Shown one piece after another: positions 56,580 to 64,000 of a DNA stretch of 64,000 bases. The DNA is taken from NCBI GenBank assembly GCA_016212795.1, contig JACRDT010000025.1, positions 62,001-126,000 of the forward strand, given 5' to 3'. This DNA is from Elusimicrobiota bacterium. Its GTDB lineage: Bacteria; Elusimicrobiota; Elusimicrobia; UBA1565; UBA9628. Below the pieces are notes generated by a model that was not told where the DNA came from, searched no databases, and saw only the letters and a list, made by a program, of their open reading frames with translations. Position numbers and translations under genes: made by a program. The first letter of the stretch is position 1. Every line of letters starts with the position of its first letter.

Positions 56580-58034
56580 TCAGCGGCCTCCGTAGAGCTT
56601 CTCGATGCGCTCCAAGCCGGCCTTGGCGTCGGAGTTGGAAGGGTCGAGCTGCAGCGCCAAGGTCCACTCGTCGCGGGCCTTCACGTAGTCGCCCTTCTGG
56701 AAATAGATGACCCCGGAAAGATAGTGCTGCTGGGAGGACCGCTGAGCATCCACCGAGGTGGCGGCGGTGGCGGCCGGCACCGCCGTCCCCGAACCCGCCG
56801 CCGCGCCCGACCCCGCCGCCGCGCCCGAACCCGTCGCCGCGCCCGAGCCCGTCGCCGCGCCCGAGCCCGCCATGGCCCCGGCGGCCGCGCCCGAGGCCGC
56901 GGCGGCGGTGGCGCCCCCTTCGGCGCCCGGCTTGGCGGCCAAGGCGGCCTTCTTCTTCTCCTCCTCCGCCACCCTCAGGGCCTCCTCCTCCTGGGCCTTC
57001 TTCTGATCCTCTTCCCTGCGCTTGGCGAGCTCGACGCGCTTCCTGGTCGCCGTCTCCTCGCGCCGCATGCCCTCCTTGGCCCGGGCCACGAGCTGGTCGG
57101 CCGCCCGGGAGTCATAGCCGAAGGCCACGGCCTTCTTCCACTCGGCGATCGCCTCGTTGTACTTCTTGCCTTCGTAGTACTGACGCCCCTGGGCCACGTG
57201 CTGCCCGGCCATCTCCGAGCGGATCTCCGCCATGAGCTTGATCGCCTTGGAGTTGCCCGGCCCGGTCTCGAGCACCGTGTCGAGGATGCGCAGGGACTCC
57301 ACGGTCTGCCCCTGGCTGTAGAGGTTGAGCGCGGTCTGGAGCTTCTCGTTCGAATCGGCCTCCCGGGCCTCGGCCTCGGCCTTCGCGATCATGCCCGACA
57401 GCCTCGGGTAGCGGGGGTTGAGCACGAGCGCGGAGTACCATTGGTCGAGGGCCTCGCGCAGGCGGTGCTGCCGATAGGCGCGCTCGCCGCGGCGGAAATG
57501 CTCGTCGGCCATCTCCTTGCGCGCCTTCCTGAGCCAGTACATCGCCTTCAAGTTGGTGGGCGAGAGCTTGACCGCCTCCTCCCAGCGCCCGGCCGCCTCC
57601 ACGAGCCGGCCCTGCCGGTAGAGCGCCATGCCCTCCTCGAACTTTCCGTCGACGAGTTTCCGCTCGGAGTAGTGCACCTTCTTCGCCCCGCGCAGTTCCT
57701 CCGAGGCCCGCCGCAGGATGGCCGCGTCCTCGAAGGTCGGGTCGATGGCCAGGATCCGGCTCGTGAGCTCCTTGGCGGCCTCGAACTCCCCCTTCTGGTA
57801 GAGCTCGAAGGCGTTCTCGTAGACGCCCTTGAGGGTCTTCCGGGTGATGCGCGCCTTCTCGAGCTGGATCGTGTAGATGTAGCGCTGCTTGTCCTCCTCG
57901 GACGTGATCGTCCCGAGGTTGACCTTGGACATGTCCAGGAACAGCCCCTCCGTGTCGCTGGGTGGGGGCGCGGCCACCTGGGCGCGGCCCGGGAGAGCGA
58001 CCGCGGCCAGGAGCAGCATCAGCATGGTTGTCAT
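56580..58034 (-). CDS. Secreted TPR protein of the Tad operon (TadD-like role possible)
   Basis: 484 residues from ATG 58034, two bases after the TadC stop. A signal peptide MTTMLMLLLAAVALPGRAQ is followed by many TPR pairs (about 55-330, such as AFELYQKGEFEAAKELTSRI and GRQYYEGKKYNEAIAEWKKA). A charged coiled coil (about 335-375) and Ala/Gly/Ser repeats (GSGAATGSGAAAGSG, about 385-425) follow, then a final TPR (IYFQKGDYVKARDEWTLALQ). Tad loci usually carry TadD, a TPR lipoprotein helping the secretin. This protein lies in the right place but is longer and lacks a lipobox Cys, so equivalence is inferred from position. Confidence 0.75.
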   Translation of the reverse strand: MTTMLMLLLAAVALPGRAQVAAPPPSDTEGLFLDMSKVNLGTITSEEDKQRYIYTIQLEKARITRKTLKGVYENAFELYQKGEFEAAKELTSRILAIDPTFEDAAILRRASEELRGAKKVHYSERKLVDGKFEEGMALYRQGRLVEAAGRWEEAVKLSPTNLKAMYWLRKARKEMADEHFRRGERAYRQHRLREALDQWYSALVLNPRYPRLSGMIAKAEAEAREADSNEKLQTALNLYSQGQTVESLRILDTVLETGPGNSKAIKLMAEIRSEMAGQHVAQGRQYYEGKKYNEAIAEWKKAVAFGYDSRAADQLVARAKEGMRREETATRKRVELAKRREEDQKKAQEEEALRVAEEEKKKAALAAKPGAEGGATAAAASGAAAGAMAGSGAATGSGAATGSGAAAGSGAAAGSGTAVPAATAATSVDAQRSSQQHYLSGVIYFQKGDYVKARDEWTLALQLDPSNSDAKAGLERIEKLYGGR

Positions 58035-58036
58035 AA

Positions 58037-58933
58037 TCAGAACCCTATCCCGCTCGTCAGCAGGCTCTTGGCCATCGGCGAGAGCATCATGATGAACACC
58101 GTGGGGAAGATGAAGATCATCAGCGGGATCAGCATCTTGGTCGACGCCTGCGCCGCCAGCTTCTCGGCCTTGTTAAGCCGCCGGAACCTCATGTCGGCCG
58201 CGTAGTTGCGCAGGAGCTCCACCAGGCTGGTGCCCAGCTCGTCCGACTGCGTGATGAGCCCCACGAAGGACCGTATCTCCTGGATGCCCGTGCGCATCGC
58301 GAAGCGCTTGAGGGCGTCCTTGCGGGTGTAGCCGAGCTGCACCTCGCCGAGCGTCTTGGCGATCTCGTTCTCGAGCTCGGACTTCTCCTTCGAGGTCTTC
58401 ACGATGCGGTCGAACGCCGTCATGTAGTCCAGCCCGGCCTCGATGGTCAGGGCGGCCAGGTCCACGAAGGTCGGGAAGGACTTCATGATCTCGGTCTGCC
58501 TGGTCCGGATCTTCCCGTTGAACATGGAGTCCGGGATGAAGAAGCCCACGACGCCGAAGATGAGCATGTACGGCGAGCCCGTCAGGAACGCGAACCCCCC
58601 GCCGAGGGCGCCGGCCAGGATCTCCTTGAGGTGCAGCATCTCGAGGGGCGTGGGCTTCTCGGGACGGCCCATCATCATGTAGAGCTCCTCGAGCTTGACG
58701 TCCAGATGGAAGGTCTTGAGGATGAAGAGGTCGAGGCGGTCCCAGAGGCTGCCCTGGGGGTTGAGCTTCGAGAAGGCCGAGGTCATCCCGACCTCTTTCT
58801 TGGCCAGCATGGAGAGGTCGCTCTCCTTGGGCGGCGGCGGCGGCGTCAGCAGCCGGGAGACCGTGGTGTAGGCGGCCATCGAGCCGAGGATGCCCACGGT
58901 GAGCAGGATCCATCTGACGACGGTATCGTTCAT
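58037..58933 (-). CDS. tadC: Tad/Flp pilus inner-membrane platform protein TadC
   Basis: 298 residues from ATG 58933. Helices lie at about 7-25, 108-125 and 266-290. The T2SSF domain is at about 150-260, with MKSFPTFVDLAALTIEAGLD, SELENEIAKTLGEVQLGYTR and SDELGTSLVELLRNYAADMR, the classical pattern of TadB/TadC/GspF. The platform couples the TadA ATPase to pilin entry. It starts 4 bases after the TadB stop; both are needed for Tad pili. Confidence 0.92.
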   Translation of the reverse strand: MNDTVVRWILLTVGILGSMAAYTTVSRLLTPPPPPKESDLSMLAKKEVGMTSAFSKLNPQGSLWDRLDLFILKTFHLDVKLEELYMMMGRPEKPTPLEMLHLKEILAGALGGGFAFLTGSPYMLIFGVVGFFIPDSMFNGKIRTRQTEIMKSFPTFVDLAALTIEAGLDYMTAFDRIVKTSKEKSELENEIAKTLGEVQLGYTRKDALKRFAMRTGIQEIRSFVGLITQSDELGTSLVELLRNYAADMRFRRLNKAEKLAAQASTKMLIPLMIFIFPTVFIMMLSPMAKSLLTSGIGF

Positions 58934-58937
58934 GGCT

Positions 58938-60446
58938 TCAGACCTGGATGTCGCCCAGCTTGTCGACCACCTTCATCCCGATGCTGATCCAGATCGTGCA
59001 GAACAGCAGCACGAAGAACCCGATCGGGCTGAAATAGAACTCCTTCATCTGCTTGGGCTGGAACGCGAACATGATGAGGAGCATGACCCAGGGCATGAGC
59101 CCCACCACGATGGCCTGGATGCGCTGTTGGGCGGTCATGGCCGCCGTCTTCTCCGTGAGCTTGGCCTCCTCCCGGATGTTCTCCACGATCCTGTCGAAGA
59201 TCTTGGTGAGGTTGCCGCCGACCGTGCGCTGGATGATGACGGCCTTGATCATATAGGCCAGCAGACGGCTGGGCACCCGATCGATGATGCCCTCCATGGC
59301 CTTCTCGATGCTCGTGCCGAGCTGGTAGTTCTTGATGCAGAGCCCGAACTCCTCGCTGATGGGGGGGTGGAGGTCGCGCTGGACCAGCTCGAAGCACTGG
59401 ATGATGTCGATGCCCGACTTGAGCCCGTTGGACATCAGGATCATGGCGTCCATGAGCTGGGCCTCGACCTTCATGGCGCGGCGGAACTTGATGTTCTTGA
59501 GGAGCCAGCCCGGCAGGATGAGGCCCCCGTAGATGCCGAAGCCCGCGAAGATGATGAAGCCGAACAGGTTGAAGGTGAGCAGGCCGACGAGGATGCCCAG
59601 GCAGGCGGGAGCGCCGACCAGGTAGTTGATCTTCACGATCATGAACTGGCGCTCGTACTCGTGGGCCCACTCCTTGGCCTTGATCTTGTAGTCCTCCCAG
59701 GCCTTGTTGATCTTCTCCTCCTGGGTCGTCCCCACGCTCCAGCCCGCGAAGAAGATGAGCATGATGCCGAAGAGCCGCAGGACGAACGGCATGGCCTTGG
59801 AACCCTTCGCGCCCGCGCCCGGGGGCGCGTAGCCCCGGGGCGGGGAGTGGAGAATCATGTAGGCGTTGTTGGAGAGGGCCCCGATGGCCATGACCGCGGC
59901 CTTGTAGCGCTCCACGTCGCTGGCGATGATGGAGTCCATGATGGAGTCCATCTCCCTGACGATGAGCTCCAAGTCGGCCAGCACCGCCCGGCCGCGGCCG
60001 CCGAGGGAGTTGCCCAGGCGCGCCCGGTAGAGCCGGTCGAGGGCCATCTGGAACCTGATCCGGTTGTCCTCGTAGTCGCGCACCAGGGCGCCCGGCTGGA
60101 TGAGCTGCCCGCCGTCGGCCGGCGGGAAGGTCTTGCGGGTCAGCTCGAAGAACTCGTAGAGCACCGCGGCGGGGGCCTGCCAGAGCTGCGCCTCGTTGAG
60201 GATGCCCTCCTCGGGGTCCTGCCAGACGGGCTTCTTGAGCATGGCGTCGAGCGTCTCGTTGACCCAGGCCGGCGGGGTGAGGGTCGAGTCGCGGTCCTTC
60301 TTGAAATAGTGGTAGAAGACCTGGGACCTGGCCTCGGCGCCCTCGACCTTGTCCACCAGGAACTTGACCTCCCGGGGCGAGAAGACCTGGCCGCACGCCG
60401 GGGAGGCGGCGATCGACGCGAGCACGACGCCGGCCAGGATGTTCAT
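58938..60446 (-). CDS. tadB: TadB-like platform protein with an extra N-terminal secreted domain
   Basis: 502 residues from ATG 60446, one base after the TadA stop. The C-terminal 280 residues are TadB: helices at about 218-238, 282-300, 302-320, then a T2SSF domain with AQLMDAMILMSNGLKSGIDI, LGTSIEKAMEGIIDRVPSRL and two final helices. TadB normally starts with its first helix. Here a signal peptide (MNILAGVVLASIAASPACGQ) and about 190 residues of helical, probably periplasmic, sequence come first (VKFLVDKVEGAEARSQVFYH, LADLELIVREMDSIMDSIIA). The extension is in frame, has good coding character and lies within the operon, so it is likely real. Confidence 0.88.
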   Translation of the reverse strand: MNILAGVVLASIAASPACGQVFSPREVKFLVDKVEGAEARSQVFYHYFKKDRDSTLTPPAWVNETLDAMLKKPVWQDPEEGILNEAQLWQAPAAVLYEFFELTRKTFPPADGGQLIQPGALVRDYEDNRIRFQMALDRLYRARLGNSLGGRGRAVLADLELIVREMDSIMDSIIASDVERYKAAVMAIGALSNNAYMILHSPPRGYAPPGAGAKGSKAMPFVLRLFGIMLIFFAGWSVGTTQEEKINKAWEDYKIKAKEWAHEYERQFMIVKINYLVGAPACLGILVGLLTFNLFGFIIFAGFGIYGGLILPGWLLKNIKFRRAMKVEAQLMDAMILMSNGLKSGIDIIQCFELVQRDLHPPISEEFGLCIKNYQLGTSIEKAMEGIIDRVPSRLLAYMIKAVIIQRTVGGNLTKIFDRIVENIREEAKLTEKTAAMTAQQRIQAIVVGLMPWVMLLIMFAFQPKQMKEFYFSPIGFFVLLFCTIWISIGMKVVDKLGDIQV

Positions 60447-60447
60447 G

Positions 60448-62721
60448 TCAGTGGGCCGTGCCCCCGTGGAACTCCGGCGCCTTGGGGACGATCCCCTTGG
60501 CCTTCTGCTCGGCGGTCTGGAAGAGCGTCAGGGGCATCTCGATGCCCTTGTGCTTGAACTCGGGGTAGAAGGTGGGCACGTTCCCGCAGGGGCCGAACTC
60601 GCCGACGGTCTTGCCCTCCGGCGTCACCGTCTGGAGGTTGAAGAGGAAGATGTCCTGGATCTTGAAGCTCACCCCGTCCTTGCCGTGGATCTCGGTGACG
60701 TAGGTCACGCGGCGCTTGCCGTCCGAGAACCGGGTGAGCTGGAGGACCATGTGCACGGCGCTGCTGATCATGTCGACGAGGACCGTGATCGGCAGGTCGG
60801 TGCCGGCCATCAGGCACATGGCCGAGAGGCGCGAGAGGGCGTCCTTGGGCGTGTTGGCGTGGATGGTGGCGAGGCTCCCCTCGTGGCCGGTGTTCATGGC
60901 CTGGAGCATGTCCAGCGCTTCAGCGCCGCGGCACTCGCCGACCACGATGCGGTCGGGCCGCATGCGCAGGCAGTTCTTGATGAGGTCGCGGATGGTCACC
61001 TCGCCCTTGCCCTCGATGTTGGGCGGGCGGGACTCCAGCCGGATCCAGTGCTCCTGCATGAGGTTCAGCTCCGCGGTGTCCTCGACCGTGATGATGCGCT
61101 CGTCCTCCGGGATGAAGCCGGAGCACATGTTGAGGAAGGTGGTCTTGCCGGTGCCGGTGCCGCCCGAGATGATCATGTTCTTGCGGACGATCACGCAGTT
61201 CTTGATGAACTCGATCATCTGCTCCGTGCAGGCCCCGAAGCTGATGAGCTGCTTGTCCGTGAAGGGCTTGGCCGAGAACCGCCGGATGGTGAGCGTCGGC
61301 CCCGAGACGGCCAACGGCGCGATGATGGCGTTGACGCGCGAGCCGTCCTTGAGGCGGGCGTCGACGAGGGGCACCGACTCGTCGATGCGCCGCCCCACGG
61401 GCGCCACGATGCGCTTGATCACCTGGACGACCTGCTCGTTGTCGCGGAACCGCATGTTCAGCAGCACCAGCTTGCCGCGCTGCTCGATGTAGATCTTGTC
61501 GAACGCGTTGACCATGATCTCGTTGACCGTCGAGTCGCGCAGGAGGGACTGCAGGGGCCCCAGGCCCAGGATCTCGTCGACCAGCTCCGTCGTGAACTGC
61601 TCGCGCTGGACGCGCGAGAGCGCCAGGCTGGACTCCCGCTGGAGGAGGTTCTCGATGATGGCGCTCACCTTCGTCCGGTTCTCCTCGTTCTGGTTGGGGT
61701 CCTCGGAGATCCGGATGCGCTCCGTCTCCATGGCGGACACGACGTTCTTGTGCATCTTGCCCTTGAGCTCGTCCCAGAAGGCGGGCAGCGCCCCCACCGG
61801 CGCGCCCCCCCCGATGGGCTTGGCCGCCGGCTCGCCGCCTGAGGAGGCGGGCGCCGCCCCCGTCTGCTTCCAGAGGAAATCCGCGCCCGTGCCGATCGAC
61901 TCGTAGTCGGCGTCCGCGTCCCAGCGCTTGACGGTCGGCTTGAGCTCATAGGTGCGCCCCAGGAGCAGGCGCAGGCACTTGACCCATTCGGACTGGAGGT
62001 TCTCGACCACGAGGATGCGCTGGGTGTTGGAGTACTCGGGGATGAGGTCCTCCCACGGCATGTAGGCCAGCACGTGCTTGTTCATGCTCTCGAAGAAGCG
62101 GTTGACCTCCTTGGCCTGGATCGCCCCGGGGAGGTTGGCCTCGTTGACGATGACCTCGAACTTCTCCAGCGGGAAATGGAGGGCCTTGTACTCCATGAAG
62201 AGCGAGTAGGTCGCCTCGAAATGCGCCCGCTGGGGGAGGCACACCCAGAAGATGAGGTCCGCGAGGTCGAAGGAGAAGACCTGCATCGGGAAATAGGGGT
62301 CGACGTCGATGAAGATGTCGTAGGATTCCGCCAGGGCCCCGAGCACGGAGACGACGTGGCCCGCCGACAGGCTCACGATGTCGGAGCGCTTCTCGCCCAG
62401 GGGCAGCAGGCCGACGCCGTACGTGCTGATCGGGATCCTGCCGCGCAGCAGCCTGCCCGCCCCCGTGCCCGTCTCGCCGAGCAGCGGCACCAGGCTCGCG
62501 AGGGTCGGGGGCTTGCCCACCGCCAGCAGGAACGCCAGGTCCGTGCGGCAGAGGGGGTCCATCTGCACGATGATGACCTTGCGGTTCTGGCTCCCCGCCC
62601 AGGCCAGGGCCAGGTTGAGCGCGATCGTGCTCTTCCCGGACCCCTCCTTGGGCCCGCTCAAAACGACGACTCGGCAGGGCTCCCGGGCCGTGCCGGTCTG
62701 GGTCTCGACGGCTTCGGTCAT
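60448..62721 (-). CDS. tadA: Natural fusion of TadZ-like (ParA/MinD) and TadA ATPase
   Basis: 757 residues. Residues 15-265 are a ParA/MinD-type domain with the deviant Walker A VVLSGPKEGSGKSTIALNLA, DIFIDVDPYFP and FEVIVNEAN, corresponding to TadZ/CpaE, which places the pilus at a cell site. After a Gly/Pro/Ala linker (about 285-315), residues 335-740 are TadA/VirB11-type secretion ATPase: GLGPLQSLLRDSTVNEIMVN, Walker A ISGGTGTGKTTFLNM (about 522), ITVEDTAELNL (Asp box), LRMRPDRIVVGECRGAEALD (Walker B) and GHEGSLATIHAN (His box). In most Tad loci tadZ and tadA are neighbours, so fusion keeps the stoichiometry one to one. A TATAAT box lies 11 bases before the ATG. Confidence 0.93.
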   Translation of the reverse strand: MTEAVETQTGTAREPCRVVVLSGPKEGSGKSTIALNLALAWAGSQNRKVIIVQMDPLCRTDLAFLLAVGKPPTLASLVPLLGETGTGAGRLLRGRIPISTYGVGLLPLGEKRSDIVSLSAGHVVSVLGALAESYDIFIDVDPYFPMQVFSFDLADLIFWVCLPQRAHFEATYSLFMEYKALHFPLEKFEVIVNEANLPGAIQAKEVNRFFESMNKHVLAYMPWEDLIPEYSNTQRILVVENLQSEWVKCLRLLLGRTYELKPTVKRWDADADYESIGTGADFLWKQTGAAPASSGGEPAAKPIGGGAPVGALPAFWDELKGKMHKNVVSAMETERIRISEDPNQNEENRTKVSAIIENLLQRESSLALSRVQREQFTTELVDEILGLGPLQSLLRDSTVNEIMVNAFDKIYIEQRGKLVLLNMRFRDNEQVVQVIKRIVAPVGRRIDESVPLVDARLKDGSRVNAIIAPLAVSGPTLTIRRFSAKPFTDKQLISFGACTEQMIEFIKNCVIVRKNMIISGGTGTGKTTFLNMCSGFIPEDERIITVEDTAELNLMQEHWIRLESRPPNIEGKGEVTIRDLIKNCLRMRPDRIVVGECRGAEALDMLQAMNTGHEGSLATIHANTPKDALSRLSAMCLMAGTDLPITVLVDMISSAVHMVLQLTRFSDGKRRVTYVTEIHGKDGVSFKIQDIFLFNLQTVTPEGKTVGEFGPCGNVPTFYPEFKHKGIEMPLTLFQTAEQKAKGIVPKAPEFHGGTAH

Positions 62722-62732
62722 GTCAACAAACC

Positions 62733-62738
62733 ATTATA
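62733..62738 (-). promoter_or_regulatory. Internal -10 box before the TadZ-TadA gene
   Basis: TATAAT on the minus strand 11 bases before the ATG, with no -35 match. GGGGTCG-CCGCG-CGACCCC at about 62760-62778 could be a hairpin between the secretin and motor genes that adjusts their ratio. Confidence 0.35.
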
Positions 62739-62787
62739 GTGAAACTTCATGAGCTGCGCGGGGTCGCCGCGCGACCCCTTGCGACTT

Positions 62788-63543
62788 CTACTTGACGATC
62801 TCCATCGTGATGAAGAGGAACAGGGACTTCTGCTCCTCGAGGACGTTCGTGTTCGTGAACAGCAGCCCGATCAGGGGGATCCTCCCGATGAACGGGATCC
62901 GGGTCTTGGTGATGTTCTTCGAGCTCATCTTCAGCCCCCCGATCACCAGGGTCTCCCCGCTCTTGAGCTCGACCGAGGTCTGCACCTGGCGCGTGGTGAT
63001 CGACGGGACGGAGGTGTTGCCCACCGTGACCGGCTTCGAGTAGTCCGGGTTGGAGACCTCGAGCTGGGCCTCGGCCCTGATGGTGTCTTTCTTGTTCGGG
63101 TTGATGATGGGGAGCACGTTGAGGATCACCCCGAACTTCTTGAACTCCACGCCGACCCCCTGGTTGTTCGTGACGGGGTAAGGCTGGTCGCCGCCGACCA
63201 CGAAGTTGGCCTGGGAGCCCGCCTGGACGATCACCTTCGGGTTGGAAAGGAGCTGCGCCTTGCCCTCGGTCTCGAGGAGCCTCAGCGAGGTCTGGAGCTG
63301 GGTCTTCCTGGCGAAGTCGCCGAGCGTGTACATGCCGGGGATGGTCTCCTCCGCGAAGTTGATCCCCGTCTGGAACGGCCCCCAGACGAAGCCCGTATCC
63401 TTGGCCATCGAACCAGAAATCTCCACGATGTCGGCGGAGATCGCCACCAGGGAGTCCTCCGCCTGAGCCCATGCCCTCGTCCTGCCGCCGAGCAGCAGAG
63501 CGAGTCCGATCAGGACCGCAGCCTCCAGCCGTTGCTTCATCAT
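62788..63543 (-). CDS. cpaC: Short secretin (CpaC/RcpA-like) of the Tad pilus
   Basis: 251 residues from ATG 63543 (a second ATG follows at once). A signal peptide (MMKQRLEAAVLIGLALLLGG, then RTRAWAQAE) leads straight into the secretin domain: EGKAQLLSNPKVIVQAGSQA, ELKSGETLVIGGLKMSS and the signature IPFIGRIPLIGLLFTNT, ending in LFLFITMEIVK. Secretins form the outer-membrane pore for the pilus. Usual CpaC proteins are about 450 residues with N0/N1 or BON domains before this; here those are missing. It lies between cpaB and the motor gene, as in other Tad loci. Confidence 0.88.
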   Translation of the reverse strand: MMKQRLEAAVLIGLALLLGGRTRAWAQAEDSLVAISADIVEISGSMAKDTGFVWGPFQTGINFAEETIPGMYTLGDFARKTQLQTSLRLLETEGKAQLLSNPKVIVQAGSQANFVVGGDQPYPVTNNQGVGVEFKKFGVILNVLPIINPNKKDTIRAEAQLEVSNPDYSKPVTVGNTSVPSITTRQVQTSVELKSGETLVIGGLKMSSKNITKTRIPFIGRIPLIGLLFTNTNVLEEQKSLFLFITMEIVK

Positions 63544-63579
63544 GGTGTCGTACCGTTGCGCCGACCGAGATTGTCGAAT

Positions 63580-64000
63580 CTAACGGAACAGCTTCCTGAA
63601 ACTCGCCATTTCCATGGGGTGCATCTCCACGTCCCCCAGGCCCCTGAGGATCACCGTCGTGTCCCCCTGCTTCGTCGCCAGGGACAGGTACTGCGCCTCG
63701 TTGGGGTTCAACGCCAGACTGATCACGGCCTTCTCCGCGAACGCCGCGGCCTTCTCTTCCTTCCCTTTCTTGTCGCCGAACTGCTTGGCGCTCATGCCCA
63801 CGCCCATGTCCATGCCGACCGCGATGACCAGGACGTTCTGGAGGATGGTGGCCGTCACCTTCTCCTTCTTGTTGTCCGCCATCGTCGCGTCGAACGTCAC
63901 GAGGACGTCCACCCTGTCGCCGGGCTTCACCAAGGCCTTGAGCTCCGGGTCGATCCCGAGCACCGCGCCGCGGTAGCCCGGCGGGATCTTGACGCTGAGG
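63580..64000 (-). CDS. cpaB: Flp pilus assembly protein CpaB/RcpC (partial, 5' end outside)
   Basis: The last 139 residues lie in the window; the frame is open through the right edge. The visible start LSVKIPPGYRGAVLGIDPEL and VKPGDRVDVLVTFD match the RcpC/CpaB domain that follows the SAF domain. Then come TATILQNVLVIAVGMDMGV and SLALNPNEAQYLSLATKQGD, typical of the family. CpaB is a periplasmic/outer-membrane partner of the secretin. It heads the visible part of the Tad operon; upstream genes (Flp pilin, prepilin peptidase TadV) would lie beyond 64000. Confidence 0.9.
   Translation of the reverse strand, partial: LSVKIPPGYRGAVLGIDPELKALVKPGDRVDVLVTFDATMADNKKEKVTATILQNVLVIAVGMDMGVGMSAKQFGDKKGKEEKAAAFAEKAVISLALNPNEAQYLSLATKQGDTTVILRGLGDVEMHPMEMASFRKLFR

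Noticed and set aside
1..64000. Genomic island or prophage
   Set aside because: No integrase, transposase, tRNA-end repeat or base-composition break was seen; GC-rich codon use is even, and the unusual genes use the same codons as dnaX and recR.

Overview
This window is a very GC-rich, gene-dense piece of a Gram-negative (diderm) bacterial chromosome. It carries an outer-membrane beta-barrel protein (partial, left edge), a secretin, an LpxL-like acyltransferase, an O-antigen-ligase-like protein and a Tad (Flp) pilus locus cut by the right edge. The UPF0164/PorV-type barrel, many TPR proteins, very long envelope proteins and a genome-wide hairpin repeat suit a poorly studied phylum; Elusimicrobiota is my best guess but is inference only. 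No rRNA, tRNA, CRISPR array, integrase or transposase was seen.

Layout. 1-5.1 kb (minus): PorV-like barrel, then a secreted coiled-coil protein and NagZ fused to a HEAT-repeat lipoprotein-like domain. 5.3-13.4 kb (plus): DoxX-dnaX-recR-TPR operon, a 44-codon membrane ORF and a large VIT/vWA protein. 13.4-24.9 kb (minus): two small secreted proteins, a macrodomain protein, an O-antigen-ligase-like protein and a 2481-residue protein combining a signal peptide with a SecA-like motor. 25-32.3 kb (minus): a 894-residue secreted protein and two very long tethered Gly/Ala/Ser-rich proteins, one ending in a Cys/His-rich domain. 32.4-38.2 kb: a lipid/polyketide-like cluster (ACP, ketosynthase with a degenerate second half, membrane protein; divergently LPLAT, B12-radical SAM and SRPBCC). 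38.2-44.3 kb (minus): a four-gene operon of tethered Gly/Ala/Ser-rich proteins with a common plan. 44.5-48.1 kb: membrane FtsH-like AAA protease and two TadE/TadG-like pseudopilins. 48.2-56.5 kb: DUF2332 protein and a block of two-component and sensor genes. 56.6-64 kb: Tad assembly operon (CpaB, mini-secretin, TadZ-TadA fusion, TadB, TadC, TPR protein).

How the parts may fit: the Tad operon supplies an outer-membrane pore, a motor and an inner-membrane platform; the TadE/G-like proteins supply pseudopilins; the kinases and regulators in between are candidate controllers. The 27.9-44.3 kb proteins share N-terminal tethers, low-complexity periplasmic spacers, cysteine clusters and (in three) C-terminal four-helix membrane bundles. 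They are the best candidate here for an undescribed envelope-spanning system, perhaps linked to the Tad machine, the FtsH-like protease or the SecA-like giant; that link is inference from position only.

Two dispersed repeat families run through the window: a REP-like hairpin (stem based on CTCGCCTCCCC) mostly between genes, and a roughly 63-bp GC-rich element that sits in frame inside or at the ends of unrelated genes (nagZ, dnaX, ligase, FtsH-like, kinase), recalling the in-frame palindromic elements of Rickettsia.
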